A stretch of 64,000 nucleotides of DNA. It comes from Lepraria neglecta (lineage: Eukaryota; Ascomycota; Lecanoromycetes; Lecanorales; Stereocaulaceae). Numbering within the stretch: the stretch's first letter is position 1; each line of letters starts with the position of its first letter. A program made the position numbers and the translations under genes. Below the pieces are notes generated by a model, which saw only the letters and a list, made by a program, of their open reading frames with translations, ran no database searches and was not told the origin of the DNA. The DNA lies in NCBI GenBank assembly GCA_033220425.1, contig CM065650.1, forward strand, positions 2,294,001 to 2,358,000. Reading direction: 5' to 3'. Positions 36,146-50,040 of this stretch are shown here, piece after piece.

Positions 36146-36557
36146 TATTAGAACTATTGGTTCTAATAGGACTATCCTATAGGATAAGGTACTATAGATA
36201 GGACTAGTAGCTAAAGCGATGAGCGCGACGAGCGACGTGCGCTCATGGCGCTCAAGAATAATGAGCGCAATGAGCGCCGTGCGCTTATAACGCTTATGGA
36301 TTGCTTGGTAGAGTTTCCTATATCTATATATACGGGGCTCTACCTACTATTTAGAATAGTATATTCAACTTAGTTAATCTTCCTAGTACTCCTTGCACTA
36401 TACTTTACTAGTTATTAATATAGAAAGTATTAATTACCTACTACTACGAAGACTACTATTCTACCTAAGTGACTCCTCTCCTATAGAAGTATAAGATACA
36501 CGCAACCTATCGGTAGCTATCGCACTATTAGGTATATAACCGCCGTGGGTCGTAATA
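36146..36557 (+). repeat. 5' LTR of E3 (family B)
   Basis: 412 bp, from tattagaact to cgtaata. The tip palindrome (36148-36166) has one arm changed (gaacta for gaacca). The GAGCGC hexamer cluster is at about 36220-36290, with a TATA-like site shortly after. It aligns with 6859-7271. Confidence 0.93.
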
Positions 36558-36559
36558 CT

Positions 36560-38310
36560 TTGAACACCCTAAGGGATAAGTTCTTTAATAACTTTAGGTA
36601 GAAACCCTACCCTAAGTACCTTAACGGTTACTAGCTAGAGATACTATACTATAGACGAAGGATCTGGAAAAAGGATTAAGATTATAGTACTAGACCTATA
36701 TTACGGAGATAGGGACAAGCTTAAGCCATAGCTTATACAAGTATAACTATACCTACTATTCTAAGGGGACTTGCTCCTAGTAACTAGATATACTATCTTC
36801 GCTATATTATACCTACGAGGACGAGCCTAGAAGTAGGTCGAACCTTTCCTAAAGAAGTATATAGAAGACGACGACGAGGATAGCGATATTAAATCTTGGA
36901 TAGAGAGTATACCAAAGTTTATAGTCGAAATCCGCCGTATATTCGGACCTTCTAACGAGGTAAACGTAGTAATATATATTATCTAATATATAAAGTAGAA
37001 GAAGTTAGTATTAGAGTTTTTAACTTAGTTTCAAATATACGCTACTAAAATAGGCTAGGATAATAATACGCTAATAACGATATATCGTTAAGGCCTTAAA
37101 GATAATATTAAAGACGAGCTTATAAGATTCGGAGGAGTAATTAATACTCTAGATAGACTTATTAAAAATACGATTAAGATTAATAATAAACTATTTGAAT
37201 AATCTATAGAGAAGCGGTATAATAGGGGAGTTATCGGAACCCGAAATAAGGGATTCTTTTCGAAAATAAGGAATTACCGATAAGACTACGGAGAATATAA
37301 TACTTACTATAGTATAGTACTAATAGAGATTAAATTTATATAGATAGGAAAGAAGAAAGGAAACTTTAAAGGGAAAAAGTAGTATAGGAGAAAGAAAGTA
37401 ATTACTTACTATAGCTATAGTAAACTAGGCTATATAGCTAGAGACTATAGGTCGAAGAATATAGTATACCGACCGTAGATTAATATAATAGAAGGAGGAC
37501 CTCTAGATAATAAGGAAGACTCCGAAGAAATATAGTAATCCTACGATAAAGAGGAATTCAATTAGGATTCGGAAGATAACGCCTTCGAGTTAGAATTTAA
37601 TAAAGAAGTATAGAGATATTACTATAGGGATAGTAATAGATCTTAATAATATAAAATAGATTAGGAACAGCGGAAAGCTAGTTCGGAGTAACTAGCGTCG
37701 ACACCCGAACCTAGATCTACTATATCCCAAGCAAAAAAAAATTACTAGAAAATAGAGAACCTTAATCGGACGAAGATAAATATAAACTTTTCGACGAAAT
37801 TAAAGGGAAAGTACGAGGTATACTAAAAGAGTAATTATCTACAAAACCCGGATAGGAAGAACCTATACAAGACTATCGATATAATAGAGAATATTAATAA
37901 TATAGTAAAGTCCTATATACTGAATATATATTACCTAATTACTTAATATTAGGGAGGAAAGGGGCCGTCTAGCGAAAGAACGTACGATACCTCTACTAAA
38001 GAGAACCCCTTATAGAGAGACTTAGTAGTATAAGTATAGGGAAGATAGGTGCTAATAGTATCTTGTAAGTAAAAGGAAGTATTATTACTTTCTATATTTT
38101 ATAGAAAAGTAGGAGAAGGAAAGAAATAACTTACTTAAAGTTTTCAAGAACGGAGCTTATAACCAAGTACTATAGTATAGCTATCTATATAATAAATATA
38201 TTCTATATAAAGGTATAAAGGAAGTATATAGATTCCTACTATTATAGGGAAAAGAGTAATCTCTTATACTACGGGGAAGTATAAGGAGATTAATACGTTA
38301 TTCCCTAAAT
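36560..38310 (+). pseudogene. gag: gag of E3 (broken)
   Basis: It aligns along its length with gag of E2. The N-terminal codons after the LTR are partly preserved. The CCHC knuckle (about 37405-37450) reads YYSYSKLGYIARDY, with every Cys and His lost to Tyr. An acidic tail follows. Numerous TAG/TAA stops. Confidence 0.75.
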
Positions 38311-38319
38311 AATAATTGT

Positions 38320-41300
38320 GTTCCGCCTAGTACTATACTTATATTATTATACTAGTAAATATTAATAGATAGCGAACCGTAGCGATAATAGATAGCGGAG
38401 CTATAGGAAATTTTATCTTAAGGAACTTAGTAGACTTAAGTAGCCTACTAACCCGAAAGAAGAAAGTATCCTACGAGCTACGCCTAGCCGATAGGTTAGT
38501 ATTTTTAATAGGAAAAGTAGAGGAGGAGATATACTCCCTACTAGTAATAATTTAGTAATACTATAAGGAGATTATATTCGATATAGTTAGGATAGCTACT
38601 TATAATATTATTTTAGGAATACCTTAGTTAAATAAATATAACCTAGAAATTAACTAGAAGACGAAAGTATTTAAATTCGAATAATCTAGAAATATTACTA
38701 GTATTAGACCTATTAGTCAATAGTAGATAATAATAGATAAGAGAAAGAACCGAAGACTGGTTAAAGTATATATTACTTTATTCTTAAATAATAAGAGTGA
38801 CTTCTAAGAGAGAAGGCTCGACTCCTTAGTTACTAGTAAGGGTTAGTAGGATATAAAAGAGAGAGCTATTAAAGGAAAAGACGAACCTTCTACGATCCCT
38901 CGGGAATATAAATAGTAGATATACCTATTCGAGGAAGAGACGAGCGCAAAAGTATTACCTAAGTACTAACTATAGGATTATAAGATCGAACTCGAACCTA
39001 GTAAGGCGCTAATATTTAGACCTATCTATATATTATCGGAAAAGGAACTTACTATACTTCGCGGGTATATCGATAAGAACCTTAAGAAAGGATTTATTCG
39101 GGAATCTAAATTACTAGTAGGTTATCTAATCCTCTTCGCGCCGAAGAAGGACGGAAGCTTAAGACTATATATCGACTATCGAAAGTTAAACGATATTACT
39201 ATAAAGAATCGATATCCTTTGCCAAATATTAGCGAGCTATAGGATCGGCTTAGCAAGGCAAAGATATTTACGAAACTAGACCTTAGGGGCGTATATAATC
39301 TAATCTAGATAAAGGAAGGCGAAGAATAGAAAACTACCTTCCGGACTAGATATAGCTACTATAAGTACCTAGTAATACCGTTTAGACTTACTAACGCACT
39401 AGTAACCTACTAAGTACTTATTAATAATATCGTGCGAGTATACTTAGATCGAATAGTAATAGCGTACCTTAATAATATCTTGATTTACTCTGAGAAAAAG
39501 GAAGAATACGCTAGGTATATATAGGATATTATCAAATACCTATTATAAGTAGGACTTCTCCTTAAACTAGAAAAGTACGAGTTTTACAGGGACTCTATCG
39601 AGTTCCTAGGATTTATAGTTAGTATAAAAGGTATTAGTATAAGCCTAGAGAAGATCAAAGCTATAGCGGAATAGCCTATACTATAGGACGTTAAAGTAGT
39701 ACAAAGTTTCTTAGGATTTGCTAACTTTAATAGAAAGTTTATCGAGGGCTACTCTAAGAAAGTACTTCTACTAACGGATATTACTAAGAAAGATATTGGA
39801 TTTATATAGGGACAAGAATAATAGAGGTCGTTTAATACGTTGAAAAAAGTATATACGGATCTACTAGTACTCTATACCTTTTAAGCCAACGAACCGGCTC
39901 GTATTGAAATAGATACCTCGGATCTTATAATAGAAGTATACCTTTATTAGATAAAGGACCAAAAGTAGTATCTAGTTACCTACTTTTTACGAAAAATATT
40001 AGTAGTAGAGTAAAACTATAATATACACGATAAGAAACTACTTACTATAGTATATATACTTTAAAATTAGAGAGTATATATAGAAAGCTACTTGGACCTA
40101 ACTATCTTTACGGATTATAAGAATCTTCTTAACTTTATAACGACGAAAGAGTTAAATAGAAGATAAGTTAGATAGTTAGAACTACTTAGATAATATAAGT
40201 TCAAGATAACCTATACTCTAGGGAAAGATAATAGTTAAGTAGATACGCTTAGTAGGCGATCGGACTATATAGAAGAAAAGAATATTATAGAACGACTAAT
40301 CCTAAAACAAGAAGCTGACGGATTATTAGTACTATATCAGGTATTAGTAATAACCCTTTATATATTAGGACCTAATATAACTAATAAGATCGTAAAGGCC
40401 TATAATAACGATATATTCGTAATAAGGCTACGATAGGATTAACTAGATTTAGTATTACTCAAATATTAGGGTAAGACCTACTTACCTAGTATATACGTTA
40501 AAGGAGTAATTAGAGATTATTATAATGACCCTTTATAAGGTTACCCTAGAGTGTCTAAGACTATAGAACTCCTAGGACGAGGATACGCGGTATCGAAACT
40601 TCGGGTATACGTTAAATAATATATTAAAGAATATATCTAGTACTAATAAAACAAGGCGGTACGGCACGCTAAGTACAGGCAAATTTAGTTTATACCTATA
40701 CTAGAGTTACTATAGGATAATATTATAATGGACTTTATAGTTAAGCTACTACCTTTAAAGGATCTAGCTACGTAGGATACCTTTAATTCAATTATAGTTA
40801 TTATAGATAAACTTATAAAGTATATAATTATAATACTATTCAAGGAGATATATAAAGTAGATTAGTTAGCCTTTATACTACTCGACAAGTTAATAAGGGA
40901 TTATAGTATACCTAAGTTAATAATATCCGATAGAGATAAGTTATTTACTTCTAACTATTAGAGAACGCTAATCGTAGTAATTAGAACTAAACTTCGGATA
41001 TTAATAGCGTACTATCTATAAACTAATAGATAAATAGAACGTATAAACCAAATAATAGAAGCGTACCTACGATATTATATAAACTAGAAATAAGATAACT
41101 AGGTTTTACTACTCCTAATAGCGTAACTAGCGTATAATAACAAAAGGTTAGATATAACGGGTCTAATACTATTCTTTACTAACTATAGAAAGAATATAAA
41201 TATATTTCTATAACCTAAGGAAGGATCTAATATAGAGAAAGCCTTAGTTAAGGTAGAAGAGCTAAAAAATTTATATAAGGATATATAAATAGCTATTAAA

Positions 41301-41753
41301 AGCTTAAATAAGAGGTTAAAGGAATAAGTAGATAATAAAAGAAAGAATATTCCTTAGCTTAAAGAGGGGGATAAAGTATACCTCCTAATAAAGAATATAA
41401 AGATAACGAGACTAAGTAAGAAACTAGATTATATTAAGGTCGGACTATTCTTAATTAAGAAGGTAAAGGGGGCCGTTAACTATAAACTCGAGCTTCTACC
41501 TAACGCTAAAGTATATCCGGTATTCTATATCTTACTTCTAGAGCTAGTAGACTCTAATATACTACTCTAAGAAATATTTTATTATAATATTAAGGAAGAA
41601 ATAGAGTATAAGGTCGAGAGGATCCTAGATAGAAGAAATTAGTTCTATCTAGTTAAATAGAAAGGGTATAACGAAACGGAAAGTACCTAGGAACCTCTTA
41701 GGAACCTTGCGGGGAATTATAGGGAACGCCTATAAGAGTTTCATCGGAGATAA
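38320..41753 (+). pseudogene. pol: pol of E3 (PR-RT-RH-IN-chromodomain), broken
   Basis: Protease block near 38388-38420. The RT box reads YLNNILIYS at about 39465, with both catalytic Asp codons mutated. RNase H lies around 39740-40270 and integrase around 40480-41340. The chromodomain is at about 41600-41700 with YLVKWKGY. This copy preserves the natural end of pol: after TWEPLRNL the frame closes with EFHRR and TAA at 41751-41753. It overlaps the convergent ORF on the other strand by about 56 bp. Confidence 0.87.
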
Positions 41754-42283
41754 GAGAAGACCAGTCGAAGCTCTCGGGGCCCTCTAGGCCGGGGGGGAGG
41801 TCGAACTGCTCGGAGCCGACATTGAATATTAGACCGTTAGGAGTGTTAGAAGGGAGGTCCTTATTCTTCTCTAACTCCTTAATATTCTATAACTCGCGCT
41901 CGACCAACTTTTTCTCTTTATTCTAGACTTAATCGAATTATAATTAAAGGCGTATAAGTTTCGCCTGCGTTTCCTTTATTTCTAACTAAGTATTATTATA
42001 AACTTTCTTAATATAATATATCTCGTTAACGAATATAACTAGGTTATACTTCTTACCTACTATAATATAATTAGAATAATAGTCTAAACGGATACCTACT
42101 AAGTACTATTTATTACCCTTTATATAGAGAGTATAAGGATATATTATAAATCTAGATAATTTACCGGAGAGTTCTTTGCGACGGACGAGGGGGTCTTTAG
42201 AATAGATATTTCGACGAGGAGGTATAAAGGATAGATAGTTTCTCGGGACGAGAAATCTAGAGGAGGGGGCTAGTATTAGAACT
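41698..42283 (-). pseudogene. Convergent ORF of E3 (longest open piece of the group)
   Basis: On the minus strand the frame is fully open from the LTR through the conserved N-terminal third (RFLVPRNYLSFIPPRRN and IIYPYTLYIKGNK, 42106-42283). It continues through several TAG/TAA to the stop at 41700-41698. The initiating ATG seen in E2 is ATA here. The middle is charged with NKEKKLVEREL, and the C-terminal part contains GLIFNVGSEQFDLPPGLEG. Function unknown; a helical coiled-coil segment is likely. Confidence 0.68.
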
Positions 42284-42682
42284 ATTAGTTCTAATAGGAC
42301 TATCCTGTAGGACAAGGTACTATAGATAGGACTAGCTGAAGCGATGAGCGCGACGAGCGACGTACGCTTATAGCGCTCAAGAATAATGAGCGCAATAAGC
42401 GCCGTGCGCTTATAACGCTTATAGATTGCTTGGTAGAGTTTCCTATATCTATATATACGGGGCTCTACCTACTATTTGGAACAGCGTATTCAACTTGGTT
42501 AATCTTCCTAGTACTCCTTGTACTATACTTTACTAGTTATTAATATAGAAAGTATTAATTACCTACTACTACGAAGACTGCTATTCTACCTAAGTAACTC
42601 CTCTCCTATAGAAGTATAAGACATACGTAACCCATCGGTAGCTATCGCACCATTAGGTATACAACCGCCGTGGGTCGTAATA
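42274..42682 (+). repeat. 3' LTR of E3 (family B)
   Basis: 409 bp, following the purine tract and ctag. It lacks a few bases relative to the 5' LTR near the 'actagctgaagc' segment. Followed by the TSD tatat. Confidence 0.93.
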
Positions 42683-42687
42683 TATAT

Positions 42688-45400
42688 CTGCAATATTCTT
42701 ATTATTCTCGCTCTTATTAACTAGATTCTTTCGCTTTTAGTAGCTAGCGGTTAGTTTGCTAATAACCTCGACTTCGTTATAAATTATATATCGATACTCT
42801 TTAACGGCGCACTACCAAGGCTACTCAATCATATAGATTATAGCCGAGTAGTTAGTTAGGTCGCGTATCTACGGTATAGCGGAGAAACCCCACACCTAGG
42901 GCAAAGATAATCGGTATATTTTCATACGCTGATTATCTATAGCATTCCACTCGTTCTCGTCATCCTCTAGTATTTTTACTAGGACTCAGGCACTAATCTT
43001 ATCCTTAATACCAAGGACTATCTTAGGATATTTACCCTTTACTATCCTTATCTTATAGAACTTATTAATAAAGATCTAGCCGATACGGAAGTTATAGACG
43101 AATAGATACTTAGAGTCCTATAGCACTTCCTTAACATACCTATTATACGAGCCCTTAGTTATAAGGAGTAGAATACGCTCCTATCTAGGTTTAGGTTTTC
43201 TATCCTTTTTATATCGAAGTAGTTTAGTATTTTCCGATATAAGTAGGGTAGTATTAATATTATTATATATTTTGCCTATATAGGTATAGAAGCACCGTAG
43301 CTTCAATATTGGATATTAAGTATTAATTATCTTCGTCTACTCTTATAACTAGTTACCTATTACTTTCGCTAGTACGATAATAAGAATAATACCTTGCTTC
43401 GGTACGCTAGTTAAATAGGTAGCGCTTTTCTCGATATATAGATAACCGATATCCTATTTATTAGCAGAGGGATATATATTATTACCGCTCTATACCTTTA
43501 ATTTCGAGGGTAGGAGATACTTAGTATAATAGATTAATACTTTAAACTATTCGAGATTTTTATAATCCTACTTATATATTTCGAAAACCTCGCGCTATTA
43601 TAAGGAGAGTTAATACTTAAGGATATATATAATAAAAATCGTTAGAGTCTAGTTCGAGTCGGATATTAGTATTATCCGAGTTAATAGTAGGTTTCATTAA
43701 AAGCTAGGAATAGATACGAACCTTACCAAAGCCGGGATCGTCCCTATTAATACCCCCCTACTAGTAAGCACGCCGGCGTATCCAAGCAGCGTAGTAGAGT
43801 TAATAAATATATAATATAATCTTTTTCATCTTGCTATTAGGGGCTATAATAGATAATAACCTACGGAGGGTTCGTATATTCTTAATAGACTGGTTTCCCT
43901 TCTGCAGTTAGAATAATAACTCTATATACTACTACGTTTTCTAAGACTATTGTAGATAGTCCTCTACCTTAGTTATATTAACGCTAGGGTAGTATTTAGT
44001 AGTAAGTAAATAATAAGGTAGAGGCTAAAGCACTTATATCCTATCGCGATCCTCCTATTCTAACGCCTCTATATCTTTTATAGCTACTCTAGCTACTACT
44101 ACCCTACCTATCTCGATATTATATAACCCTAGAGTCCTACCTATATAGGCCTTATTAATCTATAACGCCTTCTACTCGTCCTTATCTATTAAATCCCCTT
44201 CCTTTCTATTATTCTCTTCCTTATTATTTATACCGCTACTACTATCTAAGCTAGAGCTAATATCTATAGGCTCCTTTAGATTCCCGGTAGATAGACTAGT
44301 ATACTTATTAGTAAGAAGGGAAGGATTAATAAAAGGCTTTAGGGTAGAGGGTTTAGTAGAAGAGGTAGTAGGGTCTTTGCCTAGAGGATCCTATATATTA
44401 GGGGTTTTCCCTTTAGGTCCTATCGTAAGAGAAGAATGTTTTAAGCGGTAGGAGAGGGTAAAACTACCTTAGTAAGGTTAATTTAGATAGGCCGTATTAC
44501 CCTTGATAGATACTATTATACCTATCAGTTAATATCCTAACTATTAATTGACGTAGTATAACTAACGGAGTACCCCTTGCACGATACAAAGCTCGTAGTA
44601 CTAGTAACCACGTGAATATATATCGCAGATAGTATTTTGTAGATCTTCGTTTATAGTTACCTCTATAATCCTATTAGATATATAGATAAGGGTACTCCCC
44701 CGGGTATTATCTTCGGCGGTCCAGAATTTCTTAGTTTCTAGGAACTAGATTAGAGTATCGTAACTAAGTTAGTCCTAGAGCTAGTTAGCGTTAGTAAGCG
44801 AAGTATTATATATAATATACTATAGTTAGACAAGATAGAATTTATTATTGCGCGTATAACCGATTCTAAGGATAATATAAGGCAGGTAGGTATTATCTAG
44901 GGCTAGAGCTAGTACAAAGAATAGTCTAGTATAATCGGGTTACTTAGTATAGGTATTATCGTATCTAGGCTTTTTTGAACTAAATAAGTCGTAAGACTCC
45001 TCTAAGGGTTGTTTACTAGTACGTCGGTTAGCTACTCTAGGTACTTTATTAAGTAGTCTTACGAATATATATATTACTTCGTCTCTAAAAGGTAGTATAT
45101 AGTCGGGTAGAATAAAGTTAGTAGTAACGGAGTTAAGGACCTTAGTAAAGTCCTAGCTAGAACCTCGAAGATTTTCGCCCTAAATAGCGGTACCCTATAG
45201 GCAGTCTTCAAGTACTTAACGGAGGGTATTAAACAAGCTATTACTATACTATAAGCCTCTATAGATATTAGGGAGGTTCTATAGGATTCTAGACGGATTA
45301 CTAGACTTTAGCCTACCAATAAGCATATAGAAATTAGCCTCGGTTGGCGTAGGCTCTAGTATTATATCGACCTGAGGGTCGATTAGAGAAGGACCGGCTA
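42688..45400 (-). pseudogene. G cargo gene X2, N-terminal and middle part
   Basis: The minus-strand frame continues X2 on the far side of E3. The stretch 43300-44450 is paralogous to 32240-33230 of X1 (DRDRIQVLQPLPYYLLTTK-like at about 44040). About 600 bp (42690-43310) have no counterpart in X1, so either X2 gained or X1 lost a segment. Upstream (about 44500-45400) a further open stretch includes NEDLQNTICDIYSRGYQYY. Stops are TAG/TAA. Product not recognised. Confidence 0.5.
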
Positions 45401-46639
45401 TATTAGATAATATTATAGATAATTCTAATATATCTATAATAAGAATAATAATAATAGGACGAATAAAATAGGGAGAAGTTAAGGATTCTTCGCTGAGTTA
45501 GAGGGATAAAGTAGGTAATACGACTAGTAGGGTCTATACCGGGTTTTCATTTATAATAGCGATTGGTCGGTAGTTAGTAAATATAATACTAGTAAGGTAA
45601 ATATATTACGAAATAGTTTAATACTTAATATAATTAGGCGATATAGACCCTTCTCTATAGAATAGTACGTTAGAGTAGTTATAAATAGGTAAGTTTAGCC
45701 GTTAAAAGATTGAAAGTAGCGAGCTTTAATATAATAGATGAAGATATTGATTAAAAGCGGAACTTATATATATATAGTACGTAGAAAGCGAATAGCTAAT
45801 TTCAAACGTACTATATCTAGCTTTATACTTAATATCTAATATCTAGTAAAGATAGAGTATTAAAACTTATTATCTACTTATAAAGATTAATTAGATTTCT
45901 TCTTCTATTCTTTGAAATATAAGTCTTAATTAATTACTCTATTATAAAAATAATCTAAGTTCGACTTAGATATATATTTTAGTAATAGGGGTATATACCG
46001 CAAGGTTTATAACTAATTATATTTCCTAATAAGATAAGTAATCGGGGTATTTATTAAATATATTATATAGAAAGAAAATCCCCTTAAACCATCTATTAAT
46101 CAACGCCTTCTATAGGACGATACTCTACTATATATATATTATAATTTGATTAATAGTAATAGTTAAAAATAGGCTATATAAGGCGACGTAAAGATAGATT
46201 TATCCTAACCTATAGCGGGTTAGCTTAAAGGATCTAGTAGCGAATATATTTACTAATACCTGCCTAGACGCGTTAATCTCGATAATAATACCTCTATATT
46301 ACGCTCGAGCCAGATAGATCGATAGTATAAATATTACTAGAAGTAGTGCAGTAGCGGAAGCGGCCTAACTAGGTATCTACTACGCTATAAGGGCCGGGAC
46401 CCTAATTGGATATATAGGAGATAGGTACGCCTCGATAAAGATAAAGTCGAGGGCCCCATTTATAAACGCTAAAGAGACGAGGTTGATATAATTAGCGATA
46501 GTCCCTATAAGGGCGAAGGTAGATAAGTCCCCTAGGAGGACCTAACTATTTTAATAGATAACGATGCTCTAGGGCGATTACTTGAACTCACCGACTCTAC
46601 TAACGAGATCTAGTACTAGTAAGATAAGCTAGATATAGT
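45401..46639. other. Region upstream of the G transposase
   Basis: AT-rich between 45640 and 46200 with no convincing frame. From about 46260 GC content rises and short plus-strand coding-like stretches appear, possibly the N-terminal part of the transposase. Plavaka proteins often start with a zinc finger (family knowledge), but none can be read here. Confidence 0.3.
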
Positions 46640-49540
46640 ACTCGATTAATCGAAGTCGATAACGGCGTTAAGTGCTATAGGTACTATCTCTACCTTGACC
46701 GTTAGCTCTATAGAGTACTACCTATAGGAGCGAGGTACTAGGAGGCCTTTAGAGGAAGAGGATATAACCCTAGCCGAGTCGTTATCTATACTCCTATCCG
46801 AGTTAATATCTAAGTTGATACCTAAGTCGAACCCGGACTGGCACCCTTTCTATTCAGAAGCTAATTATACTCTAGCTTTATAGATATATAACGCCTGACT
46901 ATCTAGCGGTACAATAGACAATTTCTTCAAAGATACTCGATTACGACCTTTCCACGGACCCTATAGCTTTAATAGCGCTCTATAACTAAAAGCCAAGCTA
47001 TATACTATAAATTATTCTGCTACTGCTAGTAGATAGTCTCGGCAAGTATTTAGTATCCTATTGATTCAACCGGACGAGATAACTAGAATATATTATATAC
47101 TCTACTTCGATATAATAGGTATAATACGAACTCTTATCGGATATAAACCTTTTAATTCGAGTATTAACTATATACTAATACGCTAGCGAAACCTCGACGG
47201 GGGTCTAATCGTTAGTAAGATATATATAGCCCGCTAGTAGTAGGAGATATAAGATAAGCTCCCTAATAGCTTAATAGTAGTACCGGTTATAATATCGTTA
47301 GACAAGACCTATTTATCACGGATATATAGAGATTAATAGGCGTAGCCAGTCTATATTACTATTAGTAACCGATCGAGGTATTTAGCGGGTATAGGTTCGG
47401 CCGGGGATAATATTGCTTAGACTAGTACTATTAGTCTATAATAGTGTGAAAGCCGAGGTATATTACTACGCTATAGGGCTTATAGTCGAGGGTAAGCCGG
47501 CCGAAATATAGATCTTACTTAATATACTAATAATACTCTTTTAAAGTACTTAAGGAGCTGGTGCCGAAGAGGATCCTTATTATATACGCAGACGGACGAA
47601 TATAATAATACTACCTAATACTTGCGTCTATACTAGGCGACTACGAGGAACAAGTTTTAATAACCTCGATTAAGAGCGGTAAATACTATCCGGTCTACTT
47701 GGTACCGCTAAATGAATAGGAATGACTATATCCTGAAAAACTATATCTAAAGCGAATACCTAAATAGACTATAGAGTAGTTATAGATGCAAAAAATGTAT
47801 GATAAGAATATACCTAGGGTGTTACTAGATATAATAGTATATAACCGGCCTAACTTCACAGATAGCTACTTCGCAGTTAATATCTACTAACTATAGATAT
47901 TTAATATATTATACTAATTAATAGTTAAAGGGCTATTGAACTACCTCCTAGACTAGCTTAGGGAGTATATCGGAGAGGGACGAATAAAGCTTAAGGTATA
48001 AGCCTTAATCGACGCCCGGTTTCGAGCTATACCTAAATTTACTAAGCTAAGGCGATTTCGGGAGTTTAGTAAGCTAAGCTAATAGATAGGAGAGGAGAGT
48101 AAAGAGATATTATAGATTATAATACCCGTCTTCGCTCCTCTATTATCCGAAAAAAACCTAGATATACTATATATAGGACGAGCTATCGTTAACTTTATTA
48201 TACTTATAAGATACCGATCCTACGACGAAGTAATACTAGAATATATAAACATAGCGTTAGAAAGGATTAATCTATTTAAGGAGATATTTCGAAAATATAG
48301 GCTAGTTAATAAGAAAACGGGCGAGTAAACTTTCAACTTTCCCAAATTCTATAGTATTAGTTATTATATTAATATAATTAGATACTATAGTCCGCTAGAT
48401 AGATATAGTACCCAAGCCTTAGAAAGGGTATATCCGATATTACTAAAGAATTACTATAACCGAACAAATAAGTATAAGGATTACTAGGAGTAATTAATAG
48501 AATATAACGAACGCTATATCAAGTTAATAATTATATAGGATATTAAAAATTTCTAAGAGACGGAGCCTATATTACTTAGTTAGAGGAGAAAATAAGAAGA
48601 TAAGAAAAGTATAAAGGCCGGGGTCCTCCTAGATCTATACTAACTAGGATAGCGAGTAGATATAGAAGAGCGCTATATATTAAGATACCTATATAAATAC
48701 GATAGTCGTTACTAGTAAACGGCGAGAGATATAGCTAAATGGCTAAATATAGCTGGGTTTCTCTAAAGCCTGGCTGCGTTTCTTAAGGTATACTAAGCGA
48801 AAATACTAAGTAGAGGTAGTATAACCTCGAACCTAGATATTAATAGAAGGGAGGCAGACTGTAGCTAGGTTAAGAGCTACCCGGTCTATATCTATTCGGG
48901 CCTTGTATATTAGAAGACTATAGAAGAGGACTCCTCTAATTTAGGACGTCTCTATAAGGATTTAGTAGTCTATAGACCTTATAAATATTCGTAGTATTTT
49001 ACCTAGCGTAGAGATTATATATAGGTCCGAGAATAAGACTATAAGAGTCGAAACCCGGAAACTATATAGGAGGGAAAGTTAGTCGGTAAGGTCTTAGTCG
49101 TTGTAGAGGTAAAGGATCTTAGTAACAGGGACTTTAAGTAACGACCTACTCGTATATAGGCTACCCTTATAGAAGTCTTTAATTATTAATATCTAGGGTA
49201 GGTATAAGACTACTATAGAATAGTCGAAGTTGAAAAGGTACGGGTGTCGCTTATACTTAATCCTCGAATAATAGGCGCTCGCTGCTTCTATAGACTACTA
49301 AATATCGAGCGAAGTACTTATCTAGTACCGGGAACGGTTAGAGGAAAAGAGATATTCTATATTAACAGTTTCATCGACTAGGACTAATATACTACGATAT
49401 ATCACCCTAAATTCCTAATAAATAATTCTAAGGTAGCGCGACGAATCTATACTAAATTCCTACTAAATCCTTCTTAGGCAACGCTATAAACCTAAGTAAA
49501 AACCCTTAAAAGGAAGAGAGATAATACTATGAATATATCT
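46640..49540 (+). pseudogene. Plavaka-type (CACTA/CMC) transposase of G, broken
   Basis: A plus-strand frame of about 960 codons. Recognisable family blocks in order: W-x-PFYSEANYTLAL (about 46850) matching the WxPFxSExExxLA start; a Trp-rich block where three TAG codons replace WWW before EIQDKLPN (about 47230); VPVIISLDKT and PVYITISN (about 47300-47360); FNFPKFYSISYYINIIRYYS followed by ALERVYPI and NRTNK (about 48330-48480). A C-terminal region runs to about 49500. It would cut and paste G by binding the TIRs. The stops are mainly TAG/TAA, so it is inactive. Confidence 0.75.
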
Positions 49541-50040
49541 AGCTCGATAGAGCGGAAGAGACGCTGCTACTAACCGCCCTCGCTACGTCTAAAGTCAAGG
49601 CTTTAGTCTTAAGGAAAACCTCTAATATAAAGAACTAATCTATAGTTTCAATTACCGTAGCGGTATTAATCCTCTCTTCGGTATATTTAATTATAGCTAT
49701 ATCACGTTAGTAGGCTATATAGTATCTTACGCGTATAATATTTACTTGCTTTAGTATCGAGTCTACGGCCCTCGCACGTTACTAATATTCGGGTACTTCG
49801 GTAAGCTAAGGAGTAGGGAGGTTATTAAGCTCGCGGTATCGTATATAAAGTCTATCGGGGAAGATAGGGAGTAAATTCGTCGGATATTAAGCATCTATAG
49901 CGATACTTTGCTGAAATAATAGCGACGAGACCGCAAACTACGAGAAGAAATATTAAGAAACGTCTAGCCAAATATTCATCCGACTCGGATAGGGTAAACC
50001 TAAGTTAGATACTACTCGGATAGTGCAAAACCCGAGTCGG
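49541..50040 (+). pseudogene. Possible small coding remnant after the transposase
   Basis: An ATG at about 49551 (MNISSSIE) and a later stretch reading IRRILSIYSDTLLK with a charged tail (about 49870-49970) suggest a second short plus-strand frame. It ends near the palindrome ATCCGACTCGGAT (49978-49990). Opposite-strand ORF 49953-50141 overlaps it. Neither is recognised and the call is weak. Confidence 0.25.

Larger units (their letters stand above)
36146..42682 (+). mobile_element. E3: full-length Ty3/Gypsy chromovirus, family B, nested in G
   Basis: A 6.5-kb plus-strand element, the second family B copy in the window, with the same order as E2: LTR, gag, pol with chromodomain, convergent ORF, purine tract (agaggaggggg, 42259-42269), LTR. 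TSD tatat. It splits cargo gene X2 of G. It is RIP-mutated to a similar degree as E2 with independent changes, so the two copies can be compared base by base. Confidence 0.94.
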
